Shown here: in pieces, positions 1 through 11,566 of the stretch | Layout: each line of letters begins with the position of its first letter | How positions within the stretch are numbered: position 1 is the first letter of the stretch | Source: Pampus argenteus | Taxonomy: Eukaryota > Chordata > Actinopteri > Scombriformes > Stromateidae | NCBI GenBank assembly: GCA_036937835.1 | Contig: CM072880.1 | Span: 827,501 to 891,500 of the forward strand | Direction: 5' to 3' | DNA length: 64,000 bases | Position numbers and translations under genes: made by a program | Notes under the pieces: generated by a model | The model's database searches: none | What the model was told of the DNA's origin: nothing | What the model saw: the letters and a program-made list of their open reading frames with translations, nothing else

Positions 1-200
1 CCCTGAATTTTCACTAAAAAAAAGGCAGAATTTAATATTTAAAGAATTTAATTAAAATGGGATTAATGGGGTTTAAAAAAAATACAATTTACCAACTACC
101 TTAATCAGTCCATTTATTTATTCATACTGTCAAAAGGACATTGATTATCAAAGCAGTTTAGTTATTATTAATTAAACTGATTCATTTAAGAATGAAGATC

Positions 201-201
<1 letters not shown>

Positions 202-283
<82 letters not shown>
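202..283. repeat. (AT)n microsatellite, about 41 units
   Basis: An uninterrupted AT dinucleotide run of about 82 bp lies in AT-rich intergenic DNA. Each strand is self-complementary, so the true allele length is likely variable and assembly length uncertain. Confidence 0.95.
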
Positions 284-286
<3 letters not shown>

Positions 287-652
287 ACAGGGAAAGCAGT
301 GTGTGTCACAGAGGCGTGTTTCTGACGGTAAATGCATTATTTGTTTTGGTGTTTGACCTTTATTCAGGGTTTGACAAACACACTTGTTTGTGTTTTCATT
401 GTGTAGAAGGTGACAGGATGTAGAAAGTGTACATCACAATCCACCTAATAACTAATAAATAAATGAAAATAAACATATAGCGGTCAAGTTAAATAATAAA
501 GATAAAAAAGTTCAATCTAATCACAGCACAGGTCTGTTATGTGAGAAAAATAATAATACTAATAATAAACAAAACAATTATTAGATCTATTAGATCTAAT
601 TGGACCTGTTGTATAGTTATTATAGTACACAGAGAAGCTCGCAGTGTCACCC

Positions 653-700
653 GGTTTAAAGTCAACACTGTAACGCTGAAACATATCTACTGGATCGGAG
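653..700. repeat. fragment of a dispersed repeat (copy 1)
   Basis: The stretch CACTGTAACGCTGAAACATA followed by TCTACTGGAT recurs with two substitutions near 6,655-6,690, where it sits in a longer context. Two near-identical 30-mers about 6 kb apart in non-coding DNA point to an interspersed repeat family. I cannot name the family from the sequence. Confidence 0.45.
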
Positions 701-787
701 GGACAGATTGTATTATTCTATGCAACCATTAATTAAAATAATCCATTGATTTGACTCGTAAAACTAATTCCAATCAGCCTCGGTTAT

Positions 788-936
788 TAGCAAATGTTAG
801 CATGCAAACTAACACGGTGAACATGCTAAACATTATACCGACATTATACTAACATTAGCATGCTAGCATTGTCATTGTGAACATGCTAATGTTAGCATTT
901 AGCTGCAGTTCAGCCTCTCAGAGCTGCTAGCATGGC
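788..936. repeat. GCATGCTAA-rich palindromic repeat
   Basis: Several copies of AGCATGCTAA, GTTAGCATGC and AACATGCTAA occur in both orientations within about 150 bp. The words are reverse complements of each other, giving a potentially foldback, MITE-like structure. The same words recur as a tight array at 27,760-27,805. Such TTAGCATG-rich sequence is common in teleost genomes, but I do not assign a named family. Confidence 0.55.
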
Positions 937-2133
937 CTCTGGTAAATAAATTCAGACTGAAGCTGCGTTCAGCTTCTCCAGAAACTCGGCCTTGCAGCGC
1001 GTACTGGACGCATCTCATCAGCTGTCATACCACTGACAGAACAGATGGTGGCAGTGAAACTAAATATGAACACAGTTGAACTCCTGCTGTGGATCGTTTG
1101 AACATGATGTTTAAAATCAGTGTTGTTTTAATTCCTGTGCAAGACTGATCACAGCAGCAGCCAATCAGAGAGCAGAGAGCAAAGAAAAACCTGCAGGAGA
1201 TGGATGAGATAAAACACACCTCTGCAACACGCGTGTTAGTCCGGACTCTCTATCACAGGAATGTTATTTGTTCATGGATCAGTGTGTGTGTGTGTGTGTG
1301 CCAGTATTGAATTATGTGTAATGAGTGCTGACTCGTCTTTAACACCATAATAACTCAGTCACTCAGTCAACATGTTGTCCACTTGTTGACAGTCTGACAT
1401 GTCCAATCAGCTGCCTGAAGAATGGACAGAAGGACCTTCGTTGAACCTGAACTAACCCAAAAACACAAACCTGCTTCTTCCTGCTCAGAGTGGAGCTTCT
1501 TCCTCAAACAAACCATCTTTGGCTGAGTGCAGAAACCAGCAAGCTTTGGGCTTTACAGTAAAACACATAATTATAAAGGATTATCTATAACGAACGTTGG
1601 TGTCTTCAAAGTCGTAACTGTTTTTAATGATTTGTATTTTCTGCTTTCTCTACTTATTTCTATCTTTATGTGAAGAACTGAGTTTTGCATGACAGTTACT
1701 TCATAAATAATATTGATTGTGTTGACGTCGGAGACTAAAATGGTGAAGTGGAAACAGAAGAGAAGAGATCTGACTGAAAGGCTCAGAAAACAAAAGAGAT
1801 CAATTCATAAAAGCATAAAAGTTTCAAACTATGAAATGGAAATCAATGGTTTCAGGGTTTGATCTGCAGTCACCTTGCCTCGAGCTCCACCACACTGACA
1901 GCTTCTGATTGTTCTGACAAACACTCAATAAAACTTCAGATTTTAAATTGTTTAAGTGCTTTTATTGATGTTGTTGAAACCGACGAAACACGAGAGGTCG
2001 TCGAACACTGAGCTGTGATTTAATCCTGCTTCTGTCCTGGTTCCTGCTGGAGGACTAGAAGTGAGACGCAGAGAGATGAGATGTTGTCCTGAAGGATGCC
2101 ATAACAAGAACACAGTGGCCTTGTTTCTCTATG

Positions 2134-2167
<34 letters not shown>
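2134..2167. repeat. (CA)n microsatellite
   Basis: Pure CA run of about 34 bp in intergenic DNA. Confidence 0.9.
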
Positions 2168-2171
<4 letters not shown>

Positions 2172-2720
2172 AATGTCTCGAGCAGCTGAGAAACAGTCAT
2201 CCTGTTGAACTCACACTGACTGACTGTTTTCACGTTAAGTCACGTCGTCTGATGACAGACGGATGATGTCAGATTAGAAAACGCTGCTATGTGTCGTTCT
2301 GGAGTCACATGATCAAACCAACAACGTATTTGGTCAGTTCATTTGTAAGATTCGTTGACTTTTTACTGATGCATTATTCCTATTTGTGTTTTATTGTTAA
2401 TAAATGACCTAAAGTAAGCCTGTTAAACTCATCTTGCATCAGTTAAAGGCCTCTGCAGGACTTTGAATCTATTCAGTGTCAGGACTGTTTATTGGTTCAG
2501 TGTCAGGACTGTTTCTGTGTTCGGGTCTGGATTCATCATCTTCACATTTGCATTATTATTGTTATTAGCCATAATTATACACTAATTATTATATTTACAC
2601 ACACACACACATGATCCTCTCAGACAGAAGAAAAGATGAATAGAAAATCCTCAACAAATTTATTCCCGGTCAAACACTAATCACAGAATGCATGTTTGCC
2701 TGCACATGTCAGTTCAGTTA

Positions 2721-2723
<3 letters not shown>

Positions 2724-2777
<54 letters not shown>
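2724..2777. repeat. (TG)n microsatellite
   Basis: Pure TG run of about 54 bp. Open frames overlapping it are Cys-Val or Thr-His artefacts of the dinucleotide repeat. Confidence 0.9.
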
Positions 2778-2778
<1 letters not shown>

Positions 2779-4697
2779 TCCTGCCTGCAGCAGTGTGTGC
2801 AGGTCAGAGCGAGACTGTGCTTGTTTGTCACACTGAAGCTGCTCCACTTTCACTCTGTTGCTGTTTAAATAAGATTCCACCACCCGTCTCCACGAGGACA
2901 CGTCTCCCACCAACCATTAAAACGCTGTTTGACTTGATGAAAACAGGTCAAATTGATCTGTGTCAAACGTTGCCACCTTTAACTCCAAACCAAACCGCTG
3001 TCTCGTGTCTCATCTTGTGAATTTTTTGTATCGTGTTGCATTTGTTTTCTTAAATATAATCCTGTGGCTTCTAGGTCTCCTGTTTTATTTCTATTATCTG
3101 GATTTATGGTGCCGTGTATGTCTGCAGATCTTCATGCTCTGAATCAGTCTAAAGATAATGAAAGATGTCTAAAGAAGTGCTGCGTTTCTGCACAAACACT
3201 CACAAAGGTGATGTTTTGTCCTATCTTGACAAAGAAAAGCTCCACAGTCAATCATACCTGATTAATATTTCATCGTTATAATTTTCACAAGTATTGATTG
3301 ATCAACATACAGACTTTTTTCTTCAAATTTACAGCAGGTTAAAGAAAAGTTGTCCCTGACATTAAACCCATCTCTGAACCTGAAATGTGTGTGTGAGCGG
3401 CTTCACATTGGCTGCAGGTTAGTGACGGATGTCCAGCTGCAGCTCGGTGTGACCTCTGACCTGCACTGACCCGGCGGTTTGGTATGAAAGGGTCAAACAC
3501 AGGTTAAACACAGTTTGCATGTTACAGTACAGGAGGAGGAGAGCAGCCTGTATAATCCTGCTAACCGTTTCTGAGCTCCATTTCTGACATTCTTCACATT
3601 CCAGCTCTGAAAATCCCTCCGACTGCACCGCTGCATCCGTCACTGCACAAATTCATACTGTCCCTAATTAAAAACAGGTCAGTCACCTGCAGACTGACGG
3701 ACAGACAGGCTCAGTCAGTCTCTACTGTAGATGTGCTGCCCAGTATACATTATACAGACCGGTGAGGACTCACTACTACGCTCTCAGAGGTTCACTGACC
3801 TCGACTCGTTGCTGTCCGGTTGTATGCCTACCTGCGTCCTCAGTAAACACCTGATCATATAACTGCCTGCGTTTTGAATTTGGGTCCTTATTCTCTGCCA
3901 GCATATTCATCCACTATTCATCATACTACAACTTGATATCTGTGTGAAGCCAAAACCTGAACATAGCTGAGCCACAAAACATGTTTGATGGTGGAAAATT
4001 CAGGTTTGATGCATCTCAGAAATGATTAGAGGAAGCTGAGCTGAAAGACGTCCACATAAAAGGGTTAAATAGTCCCATTCAAACCATCACCATCATCTCT
4101 TCCTTCTTCCTCATTAAAAATGCAGAATCTATGTAAATATATGTTAATTACACGTAGAACTTCCTTCAGTAGAGCCGTCCGTATGTAGTTTAATACAATG
4201 GCAACATCCTGAAGCAGAGTTTTTGGTCTAAGAGCACCAAACTCATTATATTAAAGAGTTTCTCATTTCACTAACAGCAGCTCCTGAGTCACATGACCCT
4301 AACACGCAGCGTTCAATGAGCGTGTCTCACATTCATCACCTGACCTGATTTTATTTAATCAAATACAAAGATGAACACAATGCACTCATAATTCAAACTT
4401 CACAGTGGACATAAAGAGCTGCAGTGAGTGCTAATAATTAATATTAATCAATAAAAACAAGGCATTTTTCTTCCTGTGTACTCCTTGTGAAAAGAAGTTT
4501 TCAGTGTTGAGAAACCACAGACCTCAGATCAGGTTAACTGTGTTTTAAAGCAGGCTAATTGTTGTCAATACATTTCAGTACACTAACAGCGTTTCCATGG
4601 TTACGATGAGCCTCCATCTTCTTTCTTTGTTGAAAGAACGTTTCAGTTTGCTGCTTCCAAAGAAACTCACATGTAGAGACACAAAGATACACAAAGA

Positions 4698-4991
4698 CAC
4701 ACACACACACACACTGCCAAGGTCTGTCCCAACAGTCAAAGGGAACAACACACACACACACACACACACACACTGCCAAGGTCTGTCCCAAAAGTCAATG
4801 GGAACAACACACACACACGCAAACACACACACACACTGCCAAGGTCTGTCCCAACAGTCAATGGGAACAACACACACACACACACACACACACACTGCCA
4901 AGGTCTGTCCCAAAAGTCAATGGGAACAACACACACACACGCAAACACACACACACACTGCCAAGGTCTGTCCCAACAGTCAATGGGAACA

Positions 4992-5020
<29 letters not shown>
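4698..5020. repeat. composite minisatellite: CA tract plus CTGCCAAGGTCTGTCCCAA unit, five copies
   Basis: Five copies of a roughly 35-bp unique word (CTGCCAAGGTCTGTCCCAA, then AGTCAATGGGAACAA) alternate with CA tracts. Copies 1, 3 and 5 carry CCCAACAG and copies 2 and 4 carry CCCAAAAG. The CA spacers after copies 2 and 4 carry a CGCAAAC interruption, while those after copies 1 and 3 are pure. The array is therefore a dimeric higher-order repeat of about 121 bp, not a simple monomer tandem. Long open frames here, on both strands, are repeat artefacts. Confidence 0.9.
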
Positions 5021-5023
<3 letters not shown>

Positions 5024-5289
5024 TTTCTGTTAGACTGAAGGTCAGACCTCTGAAGTCACAACAGTCAGTTTCGTCTTTTATTTCAGTTAAAACAGAGATT
5101 TTAAAATGAGCATAGAAAAGCTGCTGAATGTGCAGATTATGATCACTGAACACTGAAGTCTGTCGACCAATCAGACACAAGCAGGTAAAAACCAGCAGAC
5201 ACGAACACGACAACTCGTGTCAATCAGACTGATCCTCCTCGATCCTATTCAAGGAACAATATGACCTTCTTAAAGAGGACGTATCCTGG

Positions 5290-5450
5290 AATATCTCTGC
5301 ATGGTTTCCAGGTAAAACCTCCTTATTGATCTCATCCTGGTCCTTTCTGCAGCCCCTCAGTTCAGCCTCTGTCTCAAACACGACGTTTTAGCTCCTGTCT
5401 CTTTAAGGCCCGCCTCCTGATGAGCACGCTCTGTTCTGATTGGTCAGCAC
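5290..5450 (-). repeat. dispersed repeat, copy 1 (inverted relative to 13,058-13,190)
   Basis: The reverse complement matches 13,058-13,190 almost base for base. Shared words include GGCGGGCCTTAAAGAGACAG, GAGACAGAGGCTGAACTGAG and TACCTGGAAACCATG. The main difference is a gap of about 18 bp near one end. This is an interspersed, SINE-sized repeat. No pol III A/B box was confidently recognised and no family name is given. Confidence 0.7.
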
Positions 5451-5897
5451 AAGAAAAAGTTGGAATATTACAAGACAAAAGTCTTAATAATGTCACAAAC
5501 ATTGCGTCGGAGCAGGACAGCCCTGAGTTCTGACTTGCAGTCAGCTTTTCTTTAAATGTTCACCTCAAGTTTCTGAACTTTGACCCTGAACATCCGACAT
5601 CAGAACAGAAAGCAGAATACGAACACTTTAAGACTTTGAAATCTTTCTCTATACCTCTACAAAGTTTATAAAGCACTCAGGAAAATTTTCCAACACTAAA
5701 CTAAGTTCAACTCAGCAGCAGAGAGTCCTGGTCCCTGATTGGAGGAAAGACTGATGGGGAATTGAACCCACAACTCTGATATGAGACTGAAACAGCAGTC
5801 TGTGGAAGACAAGGAGAGCCACACAAACACATCTCTATAATCAAATTACTGTCAAGACAAAGACAGAGCGTGCAGTCAGCTGTTTCCATTTACTGAC

Positions 5898-6040
5898 AAA
5901 CACACACACACGCACACGCACGCACACGCACACACACACAAACACACACACACACAAACACGCACGCACGCACACACACACACACAAAAACACACACAAA
6001 CACACGCACGCACGCACACACACACAAAAACACACGCACG

Positions 6041-6072
<32 letters not shown>

Positions 6073-6135
6073 AAAACACACACGCACGCACACACACAAA
6101 CACACGCACGCACACACACACGCACACACACACGC
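5898..6135. repeat. imperfect CA/CGCA array
   Basis: About 240 bp of CA repeat interrupted regularly by CGCACGCACG and CAAAAACAC blocks. All three - strand frames stay open through it only because the repeat lacks stops. Confidence 0.9.
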
Positions 6136-6639
6136 AGTTGAGCTCAGCGTTTTCTTCCATTCATTCATTCATTCAATCTTTCAAGACACTCATATCTCAG
6201 CTGATTGGTCTGAGATACACTCAAATGTCATAATTCACTCGTCACTCATAATTCCCATAATGCTTAGCAAGTTCTTTGTTTTGTTTGTTTTTCAGTCACA
6301 AACTTCTCAGGGATGAAAGACCATCTCAGAAACTCACTTGAGATCTTTAGAAAGTTTTAAAAAACTAAAATGACCGACATAAAGAGTCAAAAGTGTATTT
6401 TTACAAACATCCAATAGATGTGGAGATATTTCACGCAGCATCCGAGTGGTTTCATAAGTGATGGAGGTTAAAATCCACACAGTCATTTAAAGTAGATGTG
6501 AAGCTTCTCTGAGTCTTCATCAGTGTGAGTTAGTCATATCAAGTGGATATCTGACACATTTACAGTCTGTTTAGCATCAAATTCCCTCTTTGTGTTTCCC
6601 TGTTGAGCTGTGGTGGAAGTATAGGAACAAAAAGAGGGA

Positions 6640-6700
6640 CTTTGGCTCTAAAAACACTGTAACGTTGAAACATATCTGCTGGATTTGAAGCTTCATATTA
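6640..6700. repeat. fragment of a dispersed repeat (copy 2)
   Basis: The stretch CACTGTAACGTTGAAACATA then TCTGCTGGAT matches 666-696 with two changes. The flanks of the two copies do not obviously align further, so both may be truncated pieces of a longer element. Confidence 0.4.
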
Positions 6701-8299
6701 GCTTCACATAAACTTTAAATCCATGTTTGTGGGTTTAGTCTCCATCACTTCCATTGTAAGTGTATTATGAAGGGATCTAATGGTCAGTATGAACAGGAGG
6801 ATGATTACAGCAACAAACACATGTTCACTGTTCATTTGGTTCCTGACTGTTGTGGAAAAGTTGTGAACTGGTCCTTTAAACGTCCACGTGTAGGATGTAG
6901 GAGACGTATGTAGTTGTTTTGTATGTTGAAGCGACTTTGATTAAACTGGTGAAATGAACCAGAGCAGACGTTGGAGCTGACGCCCGTCTCTCTGAGGTTA
7001 TCAGTCCCTGTGGGACACTTTGTACAGCGGACGGTTTCTTTGTTCTCGTGCGTGTTAATCATCACTCTGGTGAGTTTCTCATGTTGCTGTCTGCGGCTGA
7101 GAACATGTGAGGGGCCAAAATCTCAATAATTCACAACCAAAATAAAAGTGCTCATGAGTTGAACGGTCTTCTCACTTTTCCTCCAGTTCATTAAATGAGC
7201 AGCAGGACTGACTTTCAGTCATCAAACATCATTTCTGTCCGTTTAAACAGAAGAAATGCATCATTTCATTCAAATCTCACATCACTTTGATAATTTAATA
7301 ACTGGTTTTATTTTTTATTTTAAGTAAAATATTTACTGGTGTCAGCTGATGTGTTTTACACATGACAGTAAAGTGAATATCTTTATCTTTTATTATTCTT
7401 ATTTCCCTACATCTTCTTGTATCTGTTGGTTTGGCTCTCTTAAAGTTAAAGACAGTATTTATTAAATGTGTGCCGGACCTCCAGCAGTCAGTCCCTGCTT
7501 CCTTCAGCCTGTTTTACCCTCTGCTGTAAGGAAAACAAGGATTTTTTGCATCTCAACTGTTTGACTTCTTTGCATTTGAGCCAAATCTCTGTCCAAAGAT
7601 TTCATGACAGTCAGCCGTTGAGATGTCTCACTCTGAGCTGAAGTGCTTTGTTTGTTTCTATCGTTTGATTTTTGTGAATCAGCTTCTAACACAGAAGATA
7701 ATTCAGTTAAACAAACCTACTCCGGCTTTATTGCATTTCTTCTGTTACTACTGTAAACTCAATTATAGCAAAGAGCAGCGTTACAATTCTACAATCATAC
7801 TAATATTAAAAGCATTTTATAACACATTTAGCTTCATTATTATAATGACTCATATTCATACTCTATTCTTATTTATATAGATTAAAGTACCAGTTAAACT
7901 CTAATTATTCTAATTAAACTTTGCTTCATGTTGAATGTTTCTATAATAATAATAATGTGTCTGTAATATTGTATATGCAACATAGTGAGTGATAGTAGCC
8001 TCTTCTAACATATCATAGTAATGGTTTTAGTCATCTCTCTGTCATCTCTATGGATTTAACATTCATTTCAGCAGTTCTGATTTCATTTTAAAATATAACT
8101 GAGTAAAGTTTTTAAAGTTTAAAATGTTTACTTTGGTATTTATGGTCTTTACTGACATTTCCTGAAGCGACCTGCAGCTTTAATAAACTCACAACTACAG
8201 AAGTGTGAAATATCTTTATCTAATATTTTATTAATTTAGGAGGATGAACCTTTAAAACATTAACTCTCCGTCTGTCACTGTCTGTGACTCCCGCACTGA

Positions 8300-8560
8300 C
8301 TCACGCCCTCTCCGGAGCTCTCACCCCGGGCTCAGTCCTACCTCTCCTGCCGGGAATGGTGAAGCAGCAGCGGCCGAGCAGCAGCAGCAGCGCCGCTAGT
8401 CTTCCGGAGAAAATCATGTCCGCAGCTGGTTTTCAATTAAACTCCGCAAAGTTTGTCCTCTTCTGGCCGTTGACAAGCCGTTTATCCATCAGCAGCTGCG
8501 GCGGCAGGTCCGGCTGCTTCAGCGTCTCAGGGTGGAAGTTGACTGACGAGGCAAGAAGTA
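8300..8560. promoter_or_regulatory. isolated CpG-rich island
   Basis: GC and CpG density rises sharply against AT-rich flanks, with CCGG, GCGGC and CAGCAG words. In vertebrates such islands usually mark promoters. The direction is unknown; the - strand signal-peptide-like frame inside it is the only clue. No TATA box was identified. Confidence 0.35.
8301..8417 (-). CDS. candidate first exon with signal peptide (speculative)
   Basis: On the - strand an ATG at 8,417 opens a 38-codon frame beginning MIFSGRLAALLLLLGRCC: one Arg, a leucine core, then CC, like a secretory signal peptide. It sits in the only GC- and CpG-rich island of the first 13 kb. Plausible splice donors follow: AG|GTAGGA after about 25 codons, and GG|GTGAGA further on. 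Downstream - strand exons should lie below 8,280, and I found none that joins convincingly. The frame could equally be CpG-island sequence upstream of something else, or chance from CTG repeats. I do not recognise the product. Confidence 0.2.
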   Translation of the reverse strand: MIFSGRLAALLLLLGRCCFTIPGRRGRTEPGVRAPERA

Positions 8561-8617
8561 CACACCTCCCCCTGATCCACCTCTGTACTCTACTTCAATT
8601 AGCTTTATTGACAGGAC

Positions 8618-9060
8618 ATGTAGTACTGCAGTAACAGTACATAGGTACTGTGATGTTGATGTAGTTAAAGTACTGCAGTAACAGTACATAAGTATAGTGA
8701 TCTTGATGTAGTTAAAGTACTGCAGTAACAGTACATAAGTATAGTGATCTTGATGTAGTTAAAGTACTGCAGTAACAGTACATAAGTACTGTGATCTTGA
8801 TGTAGTTAAAGTACTGCAGTATCAGTACATAAGTATAGTGATCTTGATGTAGTTAAAGTACTGCAGTAACAGTACATAAGTATAGTGATCTTGATGTAGT
8901 TAAAGTACTGCAGTAACAGTACATAAGTACTGTGATCTTGATGTAGTTAAAGTACTGCAGTATCAGTACATAAGTATTGTGATCTTGATGTAGTTAAAGT
9001 ACTGCAGTAACAGTACATAAGTACTGTGATCTTGATGTAGTTAAAGTACTGCAGTATCAG
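8618..9060. repeat. 47-bp minisatellite, about nine copies
   Basis: The unit starts AGTACTGCAGTAACAGTACA, continues TAAGTATAGTGATCTTGATG and ends TAGTTAA. It repeats about nine times, with two alternating variants (TAAGTATAGTG versus TAAGTACTGTG) and a TATCAG/TAACAG polymorphism. A copy of the same locus at 24,715-24,790 has only about 1.5 units, so the array expanded here or contracted there. Confidence 0.92.
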
Positions 9061-9398
9061 TAGTGACTGATATATTATTATATATGACATCATTATATTA
9101 TTAATACTGAAGCATCAGTGTTAGAGCAGCATGTTACTGTTGTAGCTGCTGGAGGTGGAGCTAGTTTCAACTACTTTATATACAGTTAGATAGTTTAGTC
9201 CAGTGGTTCCCAACCTAGGGGTCGGGGCCCTCCAAAGGGTCACCAGATAAATCTGAGGGGTCGTGAGATGATTAATGGGAGAGGAAAGAAGAAGAAACAA
9301 AGTTCTGATACACAAATCTGTTTTCAGCTTTTGGACTTTTTCTCTAATCTTTGATTTTTGCTGAAATATTGGATCATTTGAACATTTATTGAAATGAG
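9056..9398 (+). mobile_element. hAT-like non-autonomous element fragment in a duplicated context (copy 1)
   Basis: The hAT-style terminal motif CAGTGGTTCCCAACC begins near 9,200 and is followed by GGGGTCGGGGCCCTCCAAAG and GAGGGGTCGTGAGATGATTA, typical of teleost non-autonomous hAT elements. The sequence runs to about 9,398, where it breaks into LINE sequence without a second terminal repeat. The 140 bp before it are shared almost identically with 24,780-24,920, so this element is nested in an older duplicated unit. It has no coding capacity. Confidence 0.7.
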
Positions 9399-9399
9399 G

Positions 9400-9722
9400 C
9401 TCCACCTTTGATACCATCGATCACAGTATCTTTGTAAATCGGCTACACTAGGTTATTTCTGGGTCTGCTTGGATTGGTTCTCATCCCATCTTGCTGATAG
9501 GAGATTTTTAGTCTCTGTGGGTCAGTTCATGTTAGATGCCGTGCCTGTCATGTGGTGTACCACAGAGTTCTGTTCTGGGTCCTCTGTTGTTCTCTTTATA
9601 TATATGATGGCTCTTGGACAGATTATTAGTCATTATAGTGGCATGTCTTATCATTTCTATGCTGATGATATTCCGTTGTATTATTCTTTTAAACCTGATG
9701 AGAGAAACAATTGTTCATTTTA
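9400..9722 (+). pseudogene. non-LTR retrotransposon reverse transcriptase fragment
   Basis: Conceptual translation shows LINE reverse transcriptase words in order: FDTIDHSI near 9,407, then LDWFSSHLADRRFLVSVGQF from 9,469, then YHFYADDIPLYYSF with the catalytic-type YADD near 9,655. The first block is in another frame and ends at a stop, and the usual GVPQGS is corrupted. This is therefore a decayed fragment of about 100 codons. It looks like the fish jockey/L2/CR1-like group; exact clade not determined. Confidence 0.8.
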
Positions 9723-10640
9723 AATGAAAGTCTGGATGCCATCAAGAACAGCACCCCACATCCTGAGACCCCTGTAACAATTTCATTAAGCAGCTGAAAA
9801 GTGAAGGTTTTTATTCAGCTTTTGGCTAGTCTACCTCAATGCCTGCTCCACTTTTATTTTACTATTTATTGCTTATTATTGCTTATTTTCTTGTCTGTAT
9901 TAGGAAAGTCTCTGATAGGATACAGTAGTACAAATATACAGTACACTTCAGTTTTAATTTTCCACTGAATGCAGTGAAGTGAATAAAAGATGAAATCTGA
10001 TTCTGCCACTCCCACAAAAAAACCTGAAAACAAAGAAAGTAATAATGCAGCCAATGTCATATACAAACAGAGAAAACAATGATGAGACAAAGAAACGACC
10101 ACACATGTGATCAGAGGAACATTCAGAAACCACTTCAGCTAATATTCATCCAAAGCAAAGTCATGTACTCAGCGTTTTTCTGGGATTTTATTTACTTGTT
10201 TTCAATTTGGTATATTTAAACCATCTGAAGCTCTCATTTATTCAACATGTGTTTTCATGCTGATGGAGTCACTGATTTCACCCAGAATGCATATTTTCTG
10301 CATTCATAATTAATAACTCCCCTCTGCTTTGTGTTTGTTTTTGCTCTGTGTGTGTGCAGCTTCTTGTCGACAAAGCATCTGTGGAAATAGAAAAAAGGGC
10401 CTTAATGGATTTTGTTGCTCTTTTGTCTCTAATAAAAAGCGACAGTGTGTTGCCGGGCAGAAACACCTCGCCTCAGTCAGATGTGGGTCAGAACTGACCT
10501 CAGGTGGAGCTAACACCTGAGGTCAGGAACACCTGACTCTGTTCACAGGTCATCAGGAAGACCAGCTTTAAAGGTGATGTAGAAGTGAAATGGGATAAAT
10601 CCATCAGAGCAGCTGTGAACAACGAGGGAACACATTTTCA

Positions 10641-10712
10641 TGAGAGAGAGAGAGAGATCCATATATATATATATATAGATATAGATATTGATATAGATAT
10701 CAGATAGACAGA
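10641..10712. repeat. (GA)n/(TA)n/(GATA)n microsatellite cluster
   Basis: A short GA run is followed by a TA run and imperfect GATATA/GATAGA repeats, all within about 70 bp. Confidence 0.8.
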
Positions 10713-10820
10713 TAAATATTTTATTATTGTTTGTTTTTGTTTTAACTGTTATTAAACTGAATGTGGATAGTTAGGTTTGTGGTGGGTAACATGAGATACA
10801 GAACGTCTAAGGATTTGATT

Positions 10821-10821
<1 letters not shown>

Positions 10822-10869
<48 letters not shown>
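10822..10869. repeat. (CA)n microsatellite
   Basis: Pure CA run of about 48 bp. Confidence 0.9.
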
Positions 10870-10871
<2 letters not shown>

Positions 10872-10976
10872 AGTATTTCAGTTCCCAGATCAGGTCCTGA
10901 TTAACTGTCAGTGTGACAGTTGGACTGTTTCGGCATGTTTTCCTCAACAAGTTACAACTCTTTCTGTCTCTCTCTG

Positions 10977-10978
<2 letters not shown>

Positions 10979-11025
<47 letters not shown>
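10979..11025. repeat. (CA)n microsatellite
   Basis: Pure CA run of about 47 bp, only 110 bp after the preceding one. Overlapping open frames are artefacts. Confidence 0.9.
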
Positions 11026-11026
<1 letters not shown>

Positions 11027-11540
11027 CTGTGTTATCAGTCTGAGAATAAATATCATAGAGTGGGTGATGAAATCACCACGTACTGTACAGGACCGTTTCT
11101 TTAGAGAATCAATGACAGATCTGACGCTCTGCCAACAAACTAACATCCATGTTTGGGAACAGAACTGATAATCCAGCAAACAGTCAGGATTTCACATGCA
11201 GGAGTTGAACATCTCCTGAGGACAAATAAGCAAAGAGAGCGATATAAAAAGCTGAGTCAGTAGTAGTGTGTCTTCATTCACTTGCAGTCTGAAGTGTGTG
11301 TTTCATCTTTCTTGGGTTGAAGTTACTACTTCCTAAAGGGTCGGCCACCTTTGTTGTCATGACTACAATAATAACCACAGGGTTAAAGGTCAGAGGTCGT
11401 CTGTAGTTTTTTCCTCCTCCTGTCACTGCTCTGCTCCTCAGTCAGTGAAGTCAGGATTAAAGATGAAGGCTTGTTCCTGTTTTCTGTTTGCAGGTGAAAT
11501 CAGGTTAATCGAGTGAAAGCTTTCAGTGGAAAATAATGGA

Positions 11541-11566
11541 GGGGGGGGGGGGGGGGGGGGGGGGGG
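11541..11566. repeat. poly-G homopolymer, 26 G
   Basis: Twenty-six consecutive G residues on the + strand, unique in the window. Such runs can form G-quadruplexes and are a frequent source of sequencing or assembly length error. Confidence 0.95.

Larger units (their letters stand above)
1..8280. other. gene-poor, repeat-rich intergenic stretch
   Basis: I see no convincing coding exon in this stretch. Open frames here are short, lack family signatures, or are translations of CA/TG repeats. It holds the microsatellites and dispersed-repeat relics listed separately. Base composition is AT-rich, with stop codons frequent in all frames. A divergent or upstream gene with very small exons cannot be excluded by eye. 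Confidence 0.6.

Noticed and set aside
3419..3643. Possible small - strand exon (SELECEECQKWSSET) with AG and GT flanks
   Set aside because: Flanking bases allow an exon, but there is no partner exon, no domain and no sign of conservation; considered as a continuation of the 8,301-8,417 candidate and not supported.
4555..5213. Open frames of 77-170 codons on both strands
   Set aside because: They read through the CA-bearing composite minisatellite; their repeated peptides only mirror the DNA period.
8618..9060. Regular repeats that might suggest a CRISPR array
   Set aside because: Units are directly tandem with no unique spacers, in a vertebrate genome, and the repeat is a 47-bp minisatellite. 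The same holds for 48,682-49,277.
9469..9723. 84-codon open frame as a gene
   Set aside because: It carries reverse transcriptase motifs with frameshift and corrupted residues; a LINE relic, not a host gene.
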